Below are positions 8,097-17,109 of a stretch of 64,000 nucleotides of DNA, in pieces; position 1 is the stretch's first letter; each line of letters opens with the position of its first letter. Position numbers and translations under genes: made by a program. The DNA comes from Bradyrhizobium erythrophlei (GTDB lineage: Bacteria; Pseudomonadota; Alphaproteobacteria; Rhizobiales; Xanthobacteraceae). The notes under the pieces were generated by a model. That model did not search any database and was not told where the DNA came from. It worked only from the letters and a program-made list of their open reading frames with translations. Where the stretch lies: the NCBI RefSeq assembly GCF_900129425.1, contig NZ_LT670817.1, positions 8,398,001 to 8,462,000 on the forward strand. The letters are read 5' to 3'.

Positions 8097-8423
8097 ATGA
8101 GAAGATTGGCAATCGGCTGCCTCCTGCTCTCGACATTGTTGCCAACGGCGGCGTTCAGCCGCGGCGGCGGCATGGGTGGGCATCATTCGGCGTCGACGAT
8201 GGGCGGTTCAGTCCTGGGCGGACCCATGACGAACAGCATCGCAACAGGCGGCGCGGCCGGCACGAGCTTGGCCGCGCCCGGCACCAATGCCTCCGGCACG
8301 GCGCTTTCAGGCGGCGGCACTGCTTTCAGCGGCGGTCCCGCACTCGGCACGGGAAATCCTTCCGTCGACAGCGAAGATCGCAAGGCCGCCCATATGGTCT
8401 CGTCGATCTGCAAGGGCTGTTAG
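8097..8423 (+). CDS. Exported Gly/Ala/Ser-rich small protein
   Basis: This is a 108-residue protein with a Sec signal peptide (MRRLAIGCLLLSTLLPTAAF) followed by a low-complexity Gly, Ala, Ser and Thr-rich region. It ends in a conserved-looking polar tail with two cysteines (SSICKGC). It is probably periplasmic or surface-associated. No enzymatic motif is present. It is monocistronic and the function is unknown. Confidence 0.65.
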   Translation: MRRLAIGCLLLSTLLPTAAFSRGGGMGGHHSASTMGGSVLGGPMTNSIATGGAAGTSLAAPGTNASGTALSGGGTAFSGGPALGTGNPSVDSEDRKAAHMVSSICKGC

Positions 8424-8574
8424 CGAACGCACGCTCCGAGAAGCGACCGCGTTGCGGCCGATCGATTCCGCCTCCTGCCGCGCCGGCTGATAGCGGCGGC
8501 GGCCCGCGCCCGACGAGGGCTGAGGCTTGAATGAGCTTTGACAATCGATCGCAGGCGCAGTGACGCTCAGGCTC

Positions 8575-9306
8575 TCATGAGATTGCCGCGCCGCCCGCCG
8601 AAGGCTGATACTGGTCGCGCAGCCGCAGCCAGTCCATCGGGTAGGGCAAGTCCTGCTCGTGGCGGCCGAGCGGCGTCAGGTCGAGATAGTGGTAGGCCGC
8701 ATTCATCATGTCGAGTCCGCGCGCGAAGCATGAATAGGTGTGGAAGATGTCGCCCGCCGGGTCGCGGAAGAACACGCTGATCCCCGGAGCTTCCTCAACG
8801 CCGAAGCCTGACGTTCCGAAATTGTAGATCCTGGCGCCCTGCTCGATCTCACTCTTCGTGAACGAAACTGCGTAGTCGTAATTGAAATCGTTTTGCTCCG
8901 AAGACACCCAGTCGAAGCTCCAGCCCATCCGCGCCTTGAACGCCTCAAGCTTTGACAACGGCGCCCGCGAGATCGCGACCAGCGTGGTGTCGCGCGCGGC
9001 GAGATGCGGAATCATACGCTCGAAGCCGTCGGCCCAGAACGAACAGCTCTTGCAGCCTTCGCTCCAGTCGGGCGCGAACATGAAATGCTGCACCACCAGC
9101 TGGCTGCGGCCCTTGAACAGATCGGCCAGCGTCTGCTTGCCCTCGGATCCGTCGAACACGTAGGGCTTGTCGACCTTGACCCAAGGCAGCGCGCGGCGCT
9201 CTTCGCTGAGCCGGTCGCGCGCGCGGGTAAATTCCTTCTCATGGGCAAGATGGGCCTTGCGGGCTTCGATCCATTCTTCACGCGAGACGATGTGGTGCGA
9301 TTGCAT
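8575..9306 (-). CDS. DUF899 thioredoxin-fold family protein
   Basis: This is a 243-residue soluble protein typical of the DUF899 family. It begins QSHHIVSREEWIEARKAHL and contains the thioredoxin-like core QLVVQHFMFAPDWSEGCKSC with Cys85 and Cys88. These two cysteines and the following FWADGF segment are characteristic. The C-terminus includes a PAGDIFHTYSCFARG segment. The start at 9306 gives the family N-terminus; upstream in-frame codons have no match. Redox activity is suggested by fold only. Confidence 0.9.
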   Translation of the reverse strand: MQSHHIVSREEWIEARKAHLAHEKEFTRARDRLSEERRALPWVKVDKPYVFDGSEGKQTLADLFKGRSQLVVQHFMFAPDWSEGCKSCSFWADGFERMIPHLAARDTTLVAISRAPLSKLEAFKARMGWSFDWVSSEQNDFNYDYAVSFTKSEIEQGARIYNFGTSGFGVEEAPGISVFFRDPAGDIFHTYSCFARGLDMMNAAYHYLDLTPLGRHEQDLPYPMDWLRLRDQYQPSAGGAAIS

Positions 9307-9538
9307 GACCGGTTCCTCCGTATGTGTCGGTTTCAGGCAATATGGTCCTCGGGCTTGTCGAACGCGCCGCTCATCTGCAAATTGTTCATGATGCAGGATG
9401 AGCGGCGTCCCGGCGCCGTCAGGCTCCAACATGATCGTCACCAGCGATTCGCGTTCCGGCGTTCGCCGGACCGCTCGCTGAGATTCGGACGTCACCCGGC
9501 GCGTCCCGGTGCAGAGCCGGGGACGCTTTCGCGCGGGC

Positions 9539-9793
9539 TTAGTAATCCCAATAGGGCCGGCCGCGCCGTTGCCGTGCGAATGCGAAGCGCGGATTGATGT
9601 TGCAGTAGACGTTTCGCCCCGAAGCGCTCGCCATGCATTCGTCATAGCTTCGGTACGAGCAGTCACCGGGAATTCCCCAGCCCCAGCCCTGGATGCAGTA
9701 GGGGTAGACGACCGCCGCCGCGGGGCCGGTCGTGGCCAAGGTGGCAGCGCCGGCAGACAATAAAGCCAACATGGCCAACATTGCATTGCGCAT
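9539..9793 (-). CDS. DUF3551 small secreted protein
   Basis: This is an 84-residue protein with signal peptide MRNAMLAMLALLSAG followed by YPYCIQGWGWGIPGDCSY, the tryptophan-glycine and cysteine pattern of DUF3551 proteins that are abundant in Bradyrhizobium. Four cysteines in the mature part suggest disulfides in the periplasm. The start at 9793 places the signal peptide correctly. The function is unknown. Confidence 0.85.
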   Translation of the reverse strand: MRNAMLAMLALLSAGAATLATTGPAAAVVYPYCIQGWGWGIPGDCSYRSYDECMASASGRNVYCNINPRFAFARQRRGRPYWDY

Positions 9794-9908
9794 GATCGTG
9801 TCTCCTCTGCGTGGGTCGCCTTGCGTTGAAAACCATGCCGCATCGAGAAGGTTCCGGCCAGCCATGACCGGCCGCGCGCGTAACCGCGATGCAGCGCCTG
9901 CGGCGGTC

Positions 9909-10886
9909 CTAGTCCACCTTCAGGCCGGAGAACTTGACCACCTTCGCCCATTTTTCGGTCTCGGCCGCGATCATCGCGCCGAAGGCTTCCGGCGTGCTGA
10001 TCAGCGGCTCGCCGCCCAGCTCGACCAGGCGCTTCTTCATCTCCGGCTCGGCCAGGATCGCGTTGATCTCCTTGTTCAGCTTTTCGATGATCTCCGGCGG
10101 CGTCTTCTTGGGTGCACCCATGCCGAACAGGGCGCTCGCCTCGTAGCCCGGCACGGTCTCGCCGACGGTCGGCACGTCAGGCAATTGCGGGGACCGTTCC
10201 GCCGTCGTCACCGCCAGCGCGCGCAAGGCGCCGGAGTTGATGTGCTGGATGATGGAAGGCATGTTGTCGAAGATCACCTGGACGCGGTTGCCGAGCAGAT
10301 CGGTAATCGCGGGCGCCGCACCCTTGTAAGGGATGTGCAGCATCTCCGCGCCCGACATCGCCATGAACAATTCACCGGACATATGCACCGATGTCCCGTT
10401 GCCCGATGACGCCATGTTCACCTTGCCCGGATTGGCCTTCACATAGGCGATGAACTCGGCGACTGTCTTGGCCGGCACCGCCGGGGCGACCGTCATGACG
10501 TTCGGGACGCGGTTGAAGGTCGCGACCGGCGCGATATCGCGGATGAAGTTGAAATTCAGGTTGGTGTAAAGCGAGGCGTTGATGAAGTTGGCCGGATTGA
10601 TCAGCAGCACGGTGTAGCCATCGGGCTCGGCGTTGACCACCGCCTCGGTGCCGATGTTGTTGCCGGCGCCGGGCTTGTTCTCGATCACGAATTGCTGGCC
10701 CAGCCGCTCGGAAAGCCGCTGGCCGATGATGCGGGCCAGAATATCGGTCGCGCCGCCGGCCGGATATCCGACAACGAAGCGAACCGGCCGGGTCGGATAG
10801 TCCAGCGCCGAGGCGCCGCCGGTCGACCAGAGCAGGGCCGCAAGGCCGGTTGCAAAAACACCTATCGCGGCGCGGCGTGATGCCAT
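9909..10886 (-). CDS. Bug-family tripartite tricarboxylate transporter receptor protein
   Basis: This is a 325-residue periplasmic solute-binding protein. It has a signal peptide ending GGASA, then the family motifs YPTRPVRFVVGYPAGGATD and ENKPGAGNNIGTEAV, and a C-terminal SGLKVD. Bug proteins bind organic acids or similar ligands for TTT-type transport or sensing. No TctA/TctB membrane genes are adjacent, which is common for these receptors in Bradyrhizobium-like genomes. The ATG at 10886 is preferred because upstream codons are Gln/Arg-rich. The ligand is unknown. Confidence 0.93.
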   Translation of the reverse strand: MASRRAAIGVFATGLAALLWSTGGASALDYPTRPVRFVVGYPAGGATDILARIIGQRLSERLGQQFVIENKPGAGNNIGTEAVVNAEPDGYTVLLINPANFINASLYTNLNFNFIRDIAPVATFNRVPNVMTVAPAVPAKTVAEFIAYVKANPGKVNMASSGNGTSVHMSGELFMAMSGAEMLHIPYKGAAPAITDLLGNRVQVIFDNMPSIIQHINSGALRALAVTTAERSPQLPDVPTVGETVPGYEASALFGMGAPKKTPPEIIEKLNKEINAILAEPEMKKRLVELGGEPLISTPEAFGAMIAAETEKWAKVVKFSGLKVD

Positions 10887-11020
10887 GAGTTTCTCCCCGG
10901 CGGCCGCGTCGTGTCGCGCGGTCCGTTGTTGTTGAATCTGCGATGCCTGGCGTTGTAACAAACAAAGCCGGATACGACTAGTAGCGGCGCACGCATCGAA
11001 CCGCGACCAAAGGATAACCC

Positions 11021-11440
11021 ATGGCTGTCAAGGTCAACGCCCTCGATCATATCGTGATCAACGTCTCCGACGTGGCGCGCTCCACGCAGTGGTACCAGAA
11101 AATCCTCGGCATGGAGGTCCGGGTGTTCGATCCCGGCCCGGGCAAGACGCCGCGCACCTCGCTTGTTTTCGGCAACCAGAAGATCAACGTGCGGCCGCGC
11201 GACGCCGACAAGGTCGAGTGGTTCACGGCCGACCATGAAACCGCCGGCAGTGACGATTTGTGCTTTCTCACCGCGAGCACCCCGGACCAGGTGGTCGCGC
11301 ACCTCAAGGCGCACGGCGTCGCGATCGAGGAAGGCCCGGTGGCCAAACAAGGCGCCCGCGGCACGCTGCGGTCGGTCTATTGCCGCGATCCCGACGGCAG
11401 CCTGATCGAGATTTCGTCGTATGAGGGCGAGGCGGGTTAG
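11021..11440 (+). CDS. VOC superfamily (glyoxalase/dioxygenase-like) protein
   Basis: This is a 139-residue single-module VOC protein. The first beta-alpha unit starts LDHIVINVSDVARSTQWYQK and the C-terminal unit ends VYCRDPDGSLIEISSY. Candidate metal ligands are His10 in the first motif and Glu in LIEIS near the C-terminus. Such proteins are usually dimeric metalloenzymes acting on lactoylglutathione-like, fosfomycin-like or aromatic substrates; the substrate here is not defined. It stands between the divergent Bug gene and an acyl-CoA synthetase. Confidence 0.9.
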   Translation: MAVKVNALDHIVINVSDVARSTQWYQKILGMEVRVFDPGPGKTPRTSLVFGNQKINVRPRDADKVEWFTADHETAGSDDLCFLTASTPDQVVAHLKAHGVAIEEGPVAKQGARGTLRSVYCRDPDGSLIEISSYEGEAG

Positions 11441-11478
11441 CCGCGGGCGAGAGTCGGGGCAAGAGACGACATTTCTTT

Positions 11479-11598
11479 CGTCATGGCCGGGCAAAAGCGC
11501 GAAGCGCGTCTTCGCGCTAGACGTCCCGGCCATCCACGTCTTCACTTGCTGCGTCGCCGTTGAGACGTGGATGCTCGGCACAAGGTCGGGCATGACGA
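11479..11598. repeat. Dispersed palindromic repeat (CGTCATGGCCGGG type)
   Basis: The segment starts CGTCATGGCCGGG and ends CGGGCATGACG. Internal complementary arms include CCACGTCTTCA and GAGACGTGG. The same type recurs at 49490-49581. It can fold into a long hairpin and lies in an intergenic space. Confidence 0.7.
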
Positions 11599-11688
11599 CG
11601 CAGGATTTGCTCGCCGCGCCATCCGGTGGCAGACATGGTCCCGAATAAAAATACCAAAGCAGCCGGTAAAGGCTGCGCGGGAGGATCA

Positions 11689-13275
11689 ATGGCGGATTCA
11701 CAGGACGCGCCGGGCGTGGTGGGGCCGTTCGCGGGCCTCGACGTGCCGTGGCTGCTGCGGATGCGCGCCGAGAAGCGCCGCGATCATCCGTTCCTGATCT
11801 GGGCGCCGTTCGATGCGCCGGCGCGGATCTGGACGTACGGCGAATTTCACGAACGCGTTGGCGCGCTCGCCGCGGGCCTTGTCGCGCGCGGCATCAAGCC
11901 CGGCGAATTCGTACTGATCCATCTGGATAATTGCGTCGAGGCCGTGCTGGCCTGGTTCGCCTGCGTTGAACTCGGCGCCATCGCCGTCACCACCAACACC
12001 CGCTCGGCGCCGGCGGAGATGGAATATTTCGCCGGTCATTGCGGCGCGGTGGCCGCGATCACGCAACCTGCCTATGCCGAGATGATCTCGGCGCATTGCC
12101 GCAACCTGCGCTGGATCGCGGTGATCTCGCACGATGCCGGCGCCGCGCCCGCCTACGGCGCGCCGCAGCGCAGCGACAGTTTCGAGGCGCTGTTCGCCGA
12201 CAGCGCCGACCGGCCGCGCCGCGCCGTCGATCCCCTGGCGCCATGCAGCGTGCAATATACTTCCGGCACCACATCGCGCCCGAAAGCGGTGCTGTGGACC
12301 CACGCCAATGCGCTGTGGGGCGCCAAGGTCAACGCCTCGCATCAGGACTTGCATCAGGGCGACGTGCACCAGACCTATCTGCCGCTGTTTCACACCAATG
12401 CGCTGGCCTATTCGATGCTGGCGAGCCTGTGGGTCGGCGCTTCCTGCGTGATTCAGCCGCGGTTTTCCGCAAGCCGGTTCTGGAGCGTGGCCTTGGAGCA
12501 CGGCTGCACCTGGACCTCGACCATCCCGTTTTGCATGAAGGCGCTGCTGGAGCACGAGATCCCGAAGCAGCATAAATTCCGGCTATGGGGCACGGCGGTG
12601 TGCGACCCGCCGGCCTTTGCAGCCTTCGGCATCAAGATCATCGGCTGGTGGGGCATGACCGAGACCATCACCCACGGCATTATCGGCGAGGTCGACCAGC
12701 CCAACACGCCGATGTCGATCGGCCGCGCCGCGGCCGAATATTCCCTCCGCATCACCGATGATGACGGCGCACCGACATCGGTCGGCGGCACCGGCAATCT
12801 CCTGATCAAGGGCATTCCCGGGCTGTCGCTGTTTCGCGAATATCTACACAACGAGAAAGCCACCCGCGAAAGTTTCGACGAGCGGGGTTATTTCATGACC
12901 GGCGATCGCGTCACGCTACTGGACAACGGTTTCATCAAATTCGGCGACCGCGCCAAGGACATGCTGAAGGTCGGCGGCGAGAACGTCGCGGCCTCCGAGA
13001 TCGAGCAGGTGATCGCGGTGGTGCCCGGCGTGCGCGAGGCCGCGGTGGTTGCGAAAAAGCATCCGATGCTCGACGAGGTGCCGGTGGTGTTCATCATCCC
13101 GCAGGCGGGCGTCGAACGCGCGCCGCCGGACCTGCGCGACAACGTCATGACCGCCTGCCGCAGCGCGCTGGCCGACTTCAAGGTGCCGCGCGAAATCCGC
13201 TTCGTCGACGAGATGCCTCGCTCGACGCTGGAGAAGGTGGCGAAAGCCGAATTGCGGAAGCTGCTGGGGCAATGA
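11689..13275 (+). CDS. AMP-dependent acyl-CoA synthetase/ligase
   Basis: This is a 528-residue adenylate-forming enzyme. The ATP-binding loop is YTSGTTSRPK (residues 190-199), a variant with SR in place of the usual G-x. Further motifs are WWGMTETITHG (adenine binding) and YFMTGDRV, and the C-terminal lysine loop PRSTLEKVAKAEL keeps the Lys. The start at 11689 follows GGGAGGATCA, a strong ribosome binding site. It should activate a carboxylate to an acyl-CoA in the cytosol; chain preference is unknown. The altered loops may affect specificity but the key lysines are retained. Confidence 0.9.
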   Translation: MADSQDAPGVVGPFAGLDVPWLLRMRAEKRRDHPFLIWAPFDAPARIWTYGEFHERVGALAAGLVARGIKPGEFVLIHLDNCVEAVLAWFACVELGAIAVTTNTRSAPAEMEYFAGHCGAVAAITQPAYAEMISAHCRNLRWIAVISHDAGAAPAYGAPQRSDSFEALFADSADRPRRAVDPLAPCSVQYTSGTTSRPKAVLWTHANALWGAKVNASHQDLHQGDVHQTYLPLFHTNALAYSMLASLWVGASCVIQPRFSASRFWSVALEHGCTWTSTIPFCMKALLEHEIPKQHKFRLWGTAVCDPPAFAAFGIKIIGWWGMTETITHGIIGEVDQPNTPMSIGRAAAEYSLRITDDDGAPTSVGGTGNLLIKGIPGLSLFREYLHNEKATRESFDERGYFMTGDRVTLLDNGFIKFGDRAKDMLKVGGENVAASEIEQVIAVVPGVREAAVVAKKHPMLDEVPVVFIIPQAGVERAPPDLRDNVMTACRSALADFKVPREIRFVDEMPRSTLEKVAKAELRKLLGQ

Positions 13276-13306
13276 ACAACACATCAGCGTCGTTTGACGC
13301 TTCCCC

Positions 13307-13391
13307 CGTCATTGCGAGCGCAAGCGAAGCAATCCAGAGAGCGACAAAGCAAGTCTGGATTGCTTCGTCGCTTTGCTCCTCGCAATGACGG
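13307..13391. repeat. Dispersed palindromic repeat (GTCATTGCGAG type)
   Basis: It starts CCGTCATTGCGAGCGCAAGC and ends CTCGCAATGACGG, with the inner complementary units GAAGCAATCCAGA and TCTGGATTGCTTC. It forms a long imperfect hairpin between two convergently spaced coding regions. Related copies lie at 15165, 16665 and 52885. Confidence 0.8.
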
Positions 13392-13425
13392 CTGTCTAAC
13401 AGGATTTCATAAGGAAACTGGCGGC

Positions 13426-15162
13426 ATGTTGAGCCTCGAGTCACGATCCAACCAGGAAACGCCAACCAAACGATTGGCCTTTGGCAAAGCGCTGGCGGTT
13501 TTCGCAAGCCTGGGCCTCGCTTTGGCGGCGAACTCCGCCTCGGCGCAAACCGCCGACACCGTGCTGTTCAACGGCAAAATCCTCACCGTCGACAAGGATT
13601 TTTCGGTCCGGCAGGCATTGGCGATCGGGCACGGCCAGGTGTTGGCGTCGGGCACGTCGGTCGCAATGAAGAAACTCGCGGGCGACAAGGCGAAATTGAT
13701 CGATCTCGGCGGCCGCATCGTGATTCCCGGGCTGACCGACGGACACATTCACGGCATCCGCGCCGCGCTGACCTTCGGCACCGAGGTCAATTGGATCGGC
13801 GTGCCGACGCTGAAGCAGGCGCTGGAAAAAATTCGCCAAGCCGGCAAGAGCCAAAAGCCCGGCTCCTGGATCGTCGTGGCCGGCGGCTGGACCGAGGAGC
13901 AGTTTTCGGAGAAGCGGCGGCCGACCGCGCGCGAGGTGACCGAAGCGGCGCCGGACAACCCGGTCTACATCCAGCATCTCTACGACTGGCTGTTGCTGAC
14001 GCCGAAGGCGATGGAGGCGCTGAACATTCACCAGGATTCCGACGTCACCCCCGGCGGCAAGCTGGAGCGCGACGGCGACAACCATCCCACCGGGGTGGTC
14101 ATCGGCAACGGCAACACGCTCGGCAAGATCTTCGACCGCCTGCCGAAACCGACTCTTGACCAGCAGGTCGACGGCTCCCGCAAATTCTTCCGCGAAATGA
14201 ACAGTCTCGGGATTACCGGCATCGTCGATGGCGGCGGGGTCAGCATGTATCCCGCCAACTACCAGGCCGTGTTCAAGCTGTGGCACGACAAGCAGCTGAC
14301 GCTGCGCATCGCCTATCATCTGTGCGCGCCGAAACCGGGCAGCGAACTGGCGGATCTGCAGAACCTGACGCAGCTGCTGCCGCAAGGGTTCGGCGATTCG
14401 ATGCTGCACTTCAACGGTCCCGGCGAAATCCTCGTCTGGGCCGACTGGACCGACGGCGATATCACGCCCGACGGCAAGGCCAGGCTGGCGGAGCTGCTGC
14501 GCTGGGCCGCCTCCAAAGGCTACACCATCCAGCTGCACTGGAACCCGGACCGTACCGTGCACGACCTTCTCGACGTCATCGAAGACATCAACAAGGATTA
14601 TCCGGTTCACGATCTCCGATGGACCGTGCTGCATCTGTACAACGCCTCGGAGGACAATCTGAAGCGGATGAAATCGCTGGGGCTGATCTGGGGCGTTCAG
14701 GACGGCCTGTATTTTGGCGGCGAACGTTTGCAACACGACGTCGGCGTCGAGCCGGCGCGGCGGTTGCCGCCGATCGCGACCGCCTTGCGGCTCGGGCTCA
14801 CCGTGTCCGGCGGTACCGACGCGCACCGGGTGTCGTCCTACAATCCGTTCGTGGCGCTGCAGTGGTATCTCGACGGCACCACGATCAGCGGCGTCAAGAC
14901 CCGCGGCGAGGCGGAAGCCCCGAGCCGCCGCCAGGCGCTCGAGATGTACACGCGCAATTCGGCGTTCATGGCCAATGACGACGACAAGCGCGGCACGCTG
15001 GAGCCCGGCAAGTTCGCCGACCTCGCGGTACTGTCAGCGGACTATCTGACGGCGCCGGTGGGCGAGATCGGGAAAATCAGATCGCTGCTGACGATGGTCG
15101 GCGGCAATGTGGTCTACGCGGCGCCGCCGTTCGCGGATTTGGCATCCGGCACTGGTCATTAA
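13426..15162 (+). CDS. Exported amidohydrolase family protein (YtcJ-like)
   Basis: This is a 578-residue protein with an N-terminal signal-like segment (ALAVFASLGLALAANSASAQ). An amidohydrolase fold follows: an N-terminal beta-sandwich strand ADTVLFNGKILTVD, the metal motif DGHIHG, a later SGGTDAH motif and the C-terminal GTLEPGKFADLAVL. These are features of the YtcJ/metallo-dependent hydrolase family. The start at 13426 follows the repeat; an upstream in-frame ATG lies within it. It probably acts in the periplasm on an amide or similar bond; the substrate is unknown. Confidence 0.88.
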   Translation: MLSLESRSNQETPTKRLAFGKALAVFASLGLALAANSASAQTADTVLFNGKILTVDKDFSVRQALAIGHGQVLASGTSVAMKKLAGDKAKLIDLGGRIVIPGLTDGHIHGIRAALTFGTEVNWIGVPTLKQALEKIRQAGKSQKPGSWIVVAGGWTEEQFSEKRRPTAREVTEAAPDNPVYIQHLYDWLLLTPKAMEALNIHQDSDVTPGGKLERDGDNHPTGVVIGNGNTLGKIFDRLPKPTLDQQVDGSRKFFREMNSLGITGIVDGGGVSMYPANYQAVFKLWHDKQLTLRIAYHLCAPKPGSELADLQNLTQLLPQGFGDSMLHFNGPGEILVWADWTDGDITPDGKARLAELLRWAASKGYTIQLHWNPDRTVHDLLDVIEDINKDYPVHDLRWTVLHLYNASEDNLKRMKSLGLIWGVQDGLYFGGERLQHDVGVEPARRLPPIATALRLGLTVSGGTDAHRVSSYNPFVALQWYLDGTTISGVKTRGEAEAPSRRQALEMYTRNSAFMANDDDKRGTLEPGKFADLAVLSADYLTAPVGEIGKIRSLLTMVGGNVVYAAPPFADLASGTGH

Positions 15163-15164
15163 CC

Positions 15165-15285
15165 CCGTCATTGCGAGCCACCGGGTCGGCGCGAAGCGCC
15201 GCCCGATGACAGGCTCCGCGAAGCAATCCATGAAGCCACGAAGAAAGAATGGATTGCTTCGTCGCTTTGCTCCTAGCAATGACGG
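15165..15285. repeat. Dispersed palindromic repeat, composite
   Basis: It starts CCGTCATTGCGAGCC and ends TAGCAATGACGG. In the left arm it contains the separate unit GGGTCGGCGCGAAGCGCC seen also at 54825 and 55891. It separates the convergent amidohydrolase and HD-GYP genes and may act as a bidirectional terminator. Confidence 0.75.
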
Positions 15286-15302
15286 CGGGACGGCGGCCCC
15301 GG

Positions 15303-16400
15303 TCAATACGATCCAAACGCCACCGGGCGAAAGGCCTGCAGCAAATGCTGGTCGAGCTTGCCGCCCATCTGTTCCATGGTCGCGAACGCCTTGGCGTGCG
15401 TGAACGGCAGCCGGTAGGCACGATTCTCCACCAGCGCCGCATAGATGTCGACGATCGTTGTCAGCCGTACGATGTCGCTGATCCGGTCGCCGTGCAGGCC
15501 ATTGGGATATCCGGTGCCATCAAGCAGTTCGTGATGGTGCAGCACCACATCCAGCATCTCCGGCGGAAAGCCGCCTTCGGCTGCGAGGGCGTCATAGCCC
15601 AGACGCGGATGCTTGCGGATGACGCTCATTTCCTCGTCGCTGAGCTGTCCCGGCTTGTCGAGTATCGCCACCGGGACGAACGCCTTGCCGACATCGTGCA
15701 AAAGCGCGGCGCGCGCCACACGGCGCTGGTCGTCCTCGCGCATGCCGAGATGCTGCGCGTAGGCAACGGCGAAACCGGTGACAAACAGGCAGTGGCGATA
15801 GCTCCCGGAGTGATGGCGGCCGACGGTCGCCAGCCAACTACGCAGCGAGGATTGCTTGATGGCCCTGAGAATCCTGGTCTCGGCTTTCAAAATGTCGCTG
15901 AATGTCAGCGGGATTCCCGCCGGAAGCTTCTCGAAGATCCTGACCATCACCGCATGCGCGGCGGCAATGCCCGTGTTCAGGGCCTCGCCGCCTTCCGTCA
16001 AGTCGAATCCGCTGCTGTCCGGAAATGCCGAGCGGATGCGCTGCAGAATGCTTTCGACATCGAACGGCCGCGATATCGTATCCGTTGCGCCCAGCGCCCA
16101 GGCCTGCATCGACCCATGGTGGAGGGAGTCCGCGAGAACGAACAACCGCGGCATCGAGCGGTAAGCCTCCCCGCGCAGCTTGCTGCGAACCCGCTGGACG
16201 CTCTCGGCGGATCGCAGATTGATGTCGACCACCATCCCGGCGAAATGACGGGCCGGGGCGTCGGGAATATCCGACGTCGAGATGCGGTCGACCTCACCCA
16301 CGGATTGCAGAATGCTGGCTAGTTCGCTGCTCTGATCGCTCCGGTCCGATGCCAGGAGCAGCCGGCGCTTGGACGAAGACTGGTGGGCGAGAGCTGTCAT
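15303..16400 (-). CDS. HD-GYP domain phosphodiesterase with N-terminal receiver-like domain
   Basis: This is a 365-residue protein. The N-terminal 125 residues look like a response-regulator receiver, with candidate acceptor Asp59 (GMVVDINLRS). The C-terminal domain from about residue 190 has the HD pair His235-Asp236 (LLHDVGK) and the HHE plus GYP signature (LHHHELLDGTGYPNGL, residues 288-302). HD-GYP enzymes degrade cyclic di-GMP, so a signalling role is expected in the cytosol. No histidine kinase gene is adjacent. Confidence 0.9.
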   Translation of the reverse strand: MTALAHQSSSKRRLLLASDRSDQSSELASILQSVGEVDRISTSDIPDAPARHFAGMVVDINLRSAESVQRVRSKLRGEAYRSMPRLFVLADSLHHGSMQAWALGATDTISRPFDVESILQRIRSAFPDSSGFDLTEGGEALNTGIAAAHAVMVRIFEKLPAGIPLTFSDILKAETRILRAIKQSSLRSWLATVGRHHSGSYRHCLFVTGFAVAYAQHLGMREDDQRRVARAALLHDVGKAFVPVAILDKPGQLSDEEMSVIRKHPRLGYDALAAEGGFPPEMLDVVLHHHELLDGTGYPNGLHGDRISDIVRLTTIVDIYAALVENRAYRLPFTHAKAFATMEQMGGKLDQHLLQAFRPVAFGSY

Positions 16401-16552
16401 AAATCCTCATTGGCTGGCTGATGTGGCCGACAACAAGGATTACCCGATAACGGGTTCCCCGGGGCTTAAGGGGCGATGTCAATGCGAGCCTATTGCGGTC
16501 GCTAAAAATTTAGCGATCGCGATGGGCATGACGCTGGCATCACTACCTGATG

Positions 16553-16583
16553 CCGTCGTTGCGAGCGCAAGCGAAGCAATCCA
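16553..16583. repeat. Half copy of the GTCATTGCGAG-type repeat
   Basis: CCGTCGTTGCGAGCGCAAGC followed by GAAGCAATCCA matches the left arm of the family. The right arm is absent. Confidence 0.6.
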
Positions 16584-16664
16584 TTTGACGTTGTGGAAAT
16601 CCTGATTCAATCTCCAACAGCAAATGCGCGTCCACATTGGTGGGCATGCAGATTGGCCTATCAA

Positions 16665-16754
16665 CGTCATTGCGAGCGCAGCGAAGCAATCCATTTCGCA
16701 CGGCGCCGGGACCAAAGCTGGATTGCTTCGTCGCAAGTGCTCCTCGCAATGACG
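16665..16754. repeat. Dispersed palindromic repeat (GTCATTGCGAG type)
   Basis: It starts CGTCATTGCGAGCGCAGCG and ends CTCGCAATGACG, with complementary inner units GAAGCAATCCA and TGGATTGCTTC. It lies just outside the left end of the integrative element. Confidence 0.8.
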
Positions 16755-16799
16755 TGGTGACATTTCGATTCAAATTTCAAACAGCAGATACACGTCCGC

Positions 16800-16966
16800 C
16801 ATCCCGCGGCACGATTTTGCCCGGGGTTTGCGTGTCGTTGTCCCTCGAAAAGAGGGAGCAGGGAATGCCGGATGCGCGCTGCACCCGCGGTCCCGTGTGC
16901 AAAAGGCAGAAGAAAATGCACACGAGCATACAGGGCAGCGGAGGCGATCCGACATTCCCTGCGCAA
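16800..16966. repeat. Left half of a dispersed repeat interrupted by the integrative element
   Basis: Non-coding sequence containing CCTCGAAAAGAGGGAGCAGG, which ends at the 13-bp att repeat. Its expected continuation (TGGCTTTACGGCTTAT) is found only at 34626 onward. From memory this matches a repeat that is common in Bradyrhizobium genomes; copies elsewhere cannot be checked here. Confidence 0.6.
16954..16966 (+). repeat. Putative attL, ATTCCCTGCGCAA
   Basis: This 13-base sequence is identical to 34613-34625. It lies 143 bases upstream of the integrase start, as expected for the int-proximal attachment site. Confidence 0.7.
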
Positions 16967-17109
16967 GGGAAAATAATGATGCGTATGGAATTGCAGAGAG
17001 GTGCATGGAATCTCTAAGCCATTGATTTATCGATAATAGTGTCCATCCTATGCCATATAGCTTTCTTGGCATTCCCACACACCATCGGGACAAAACGGGG
17101 GACACGATT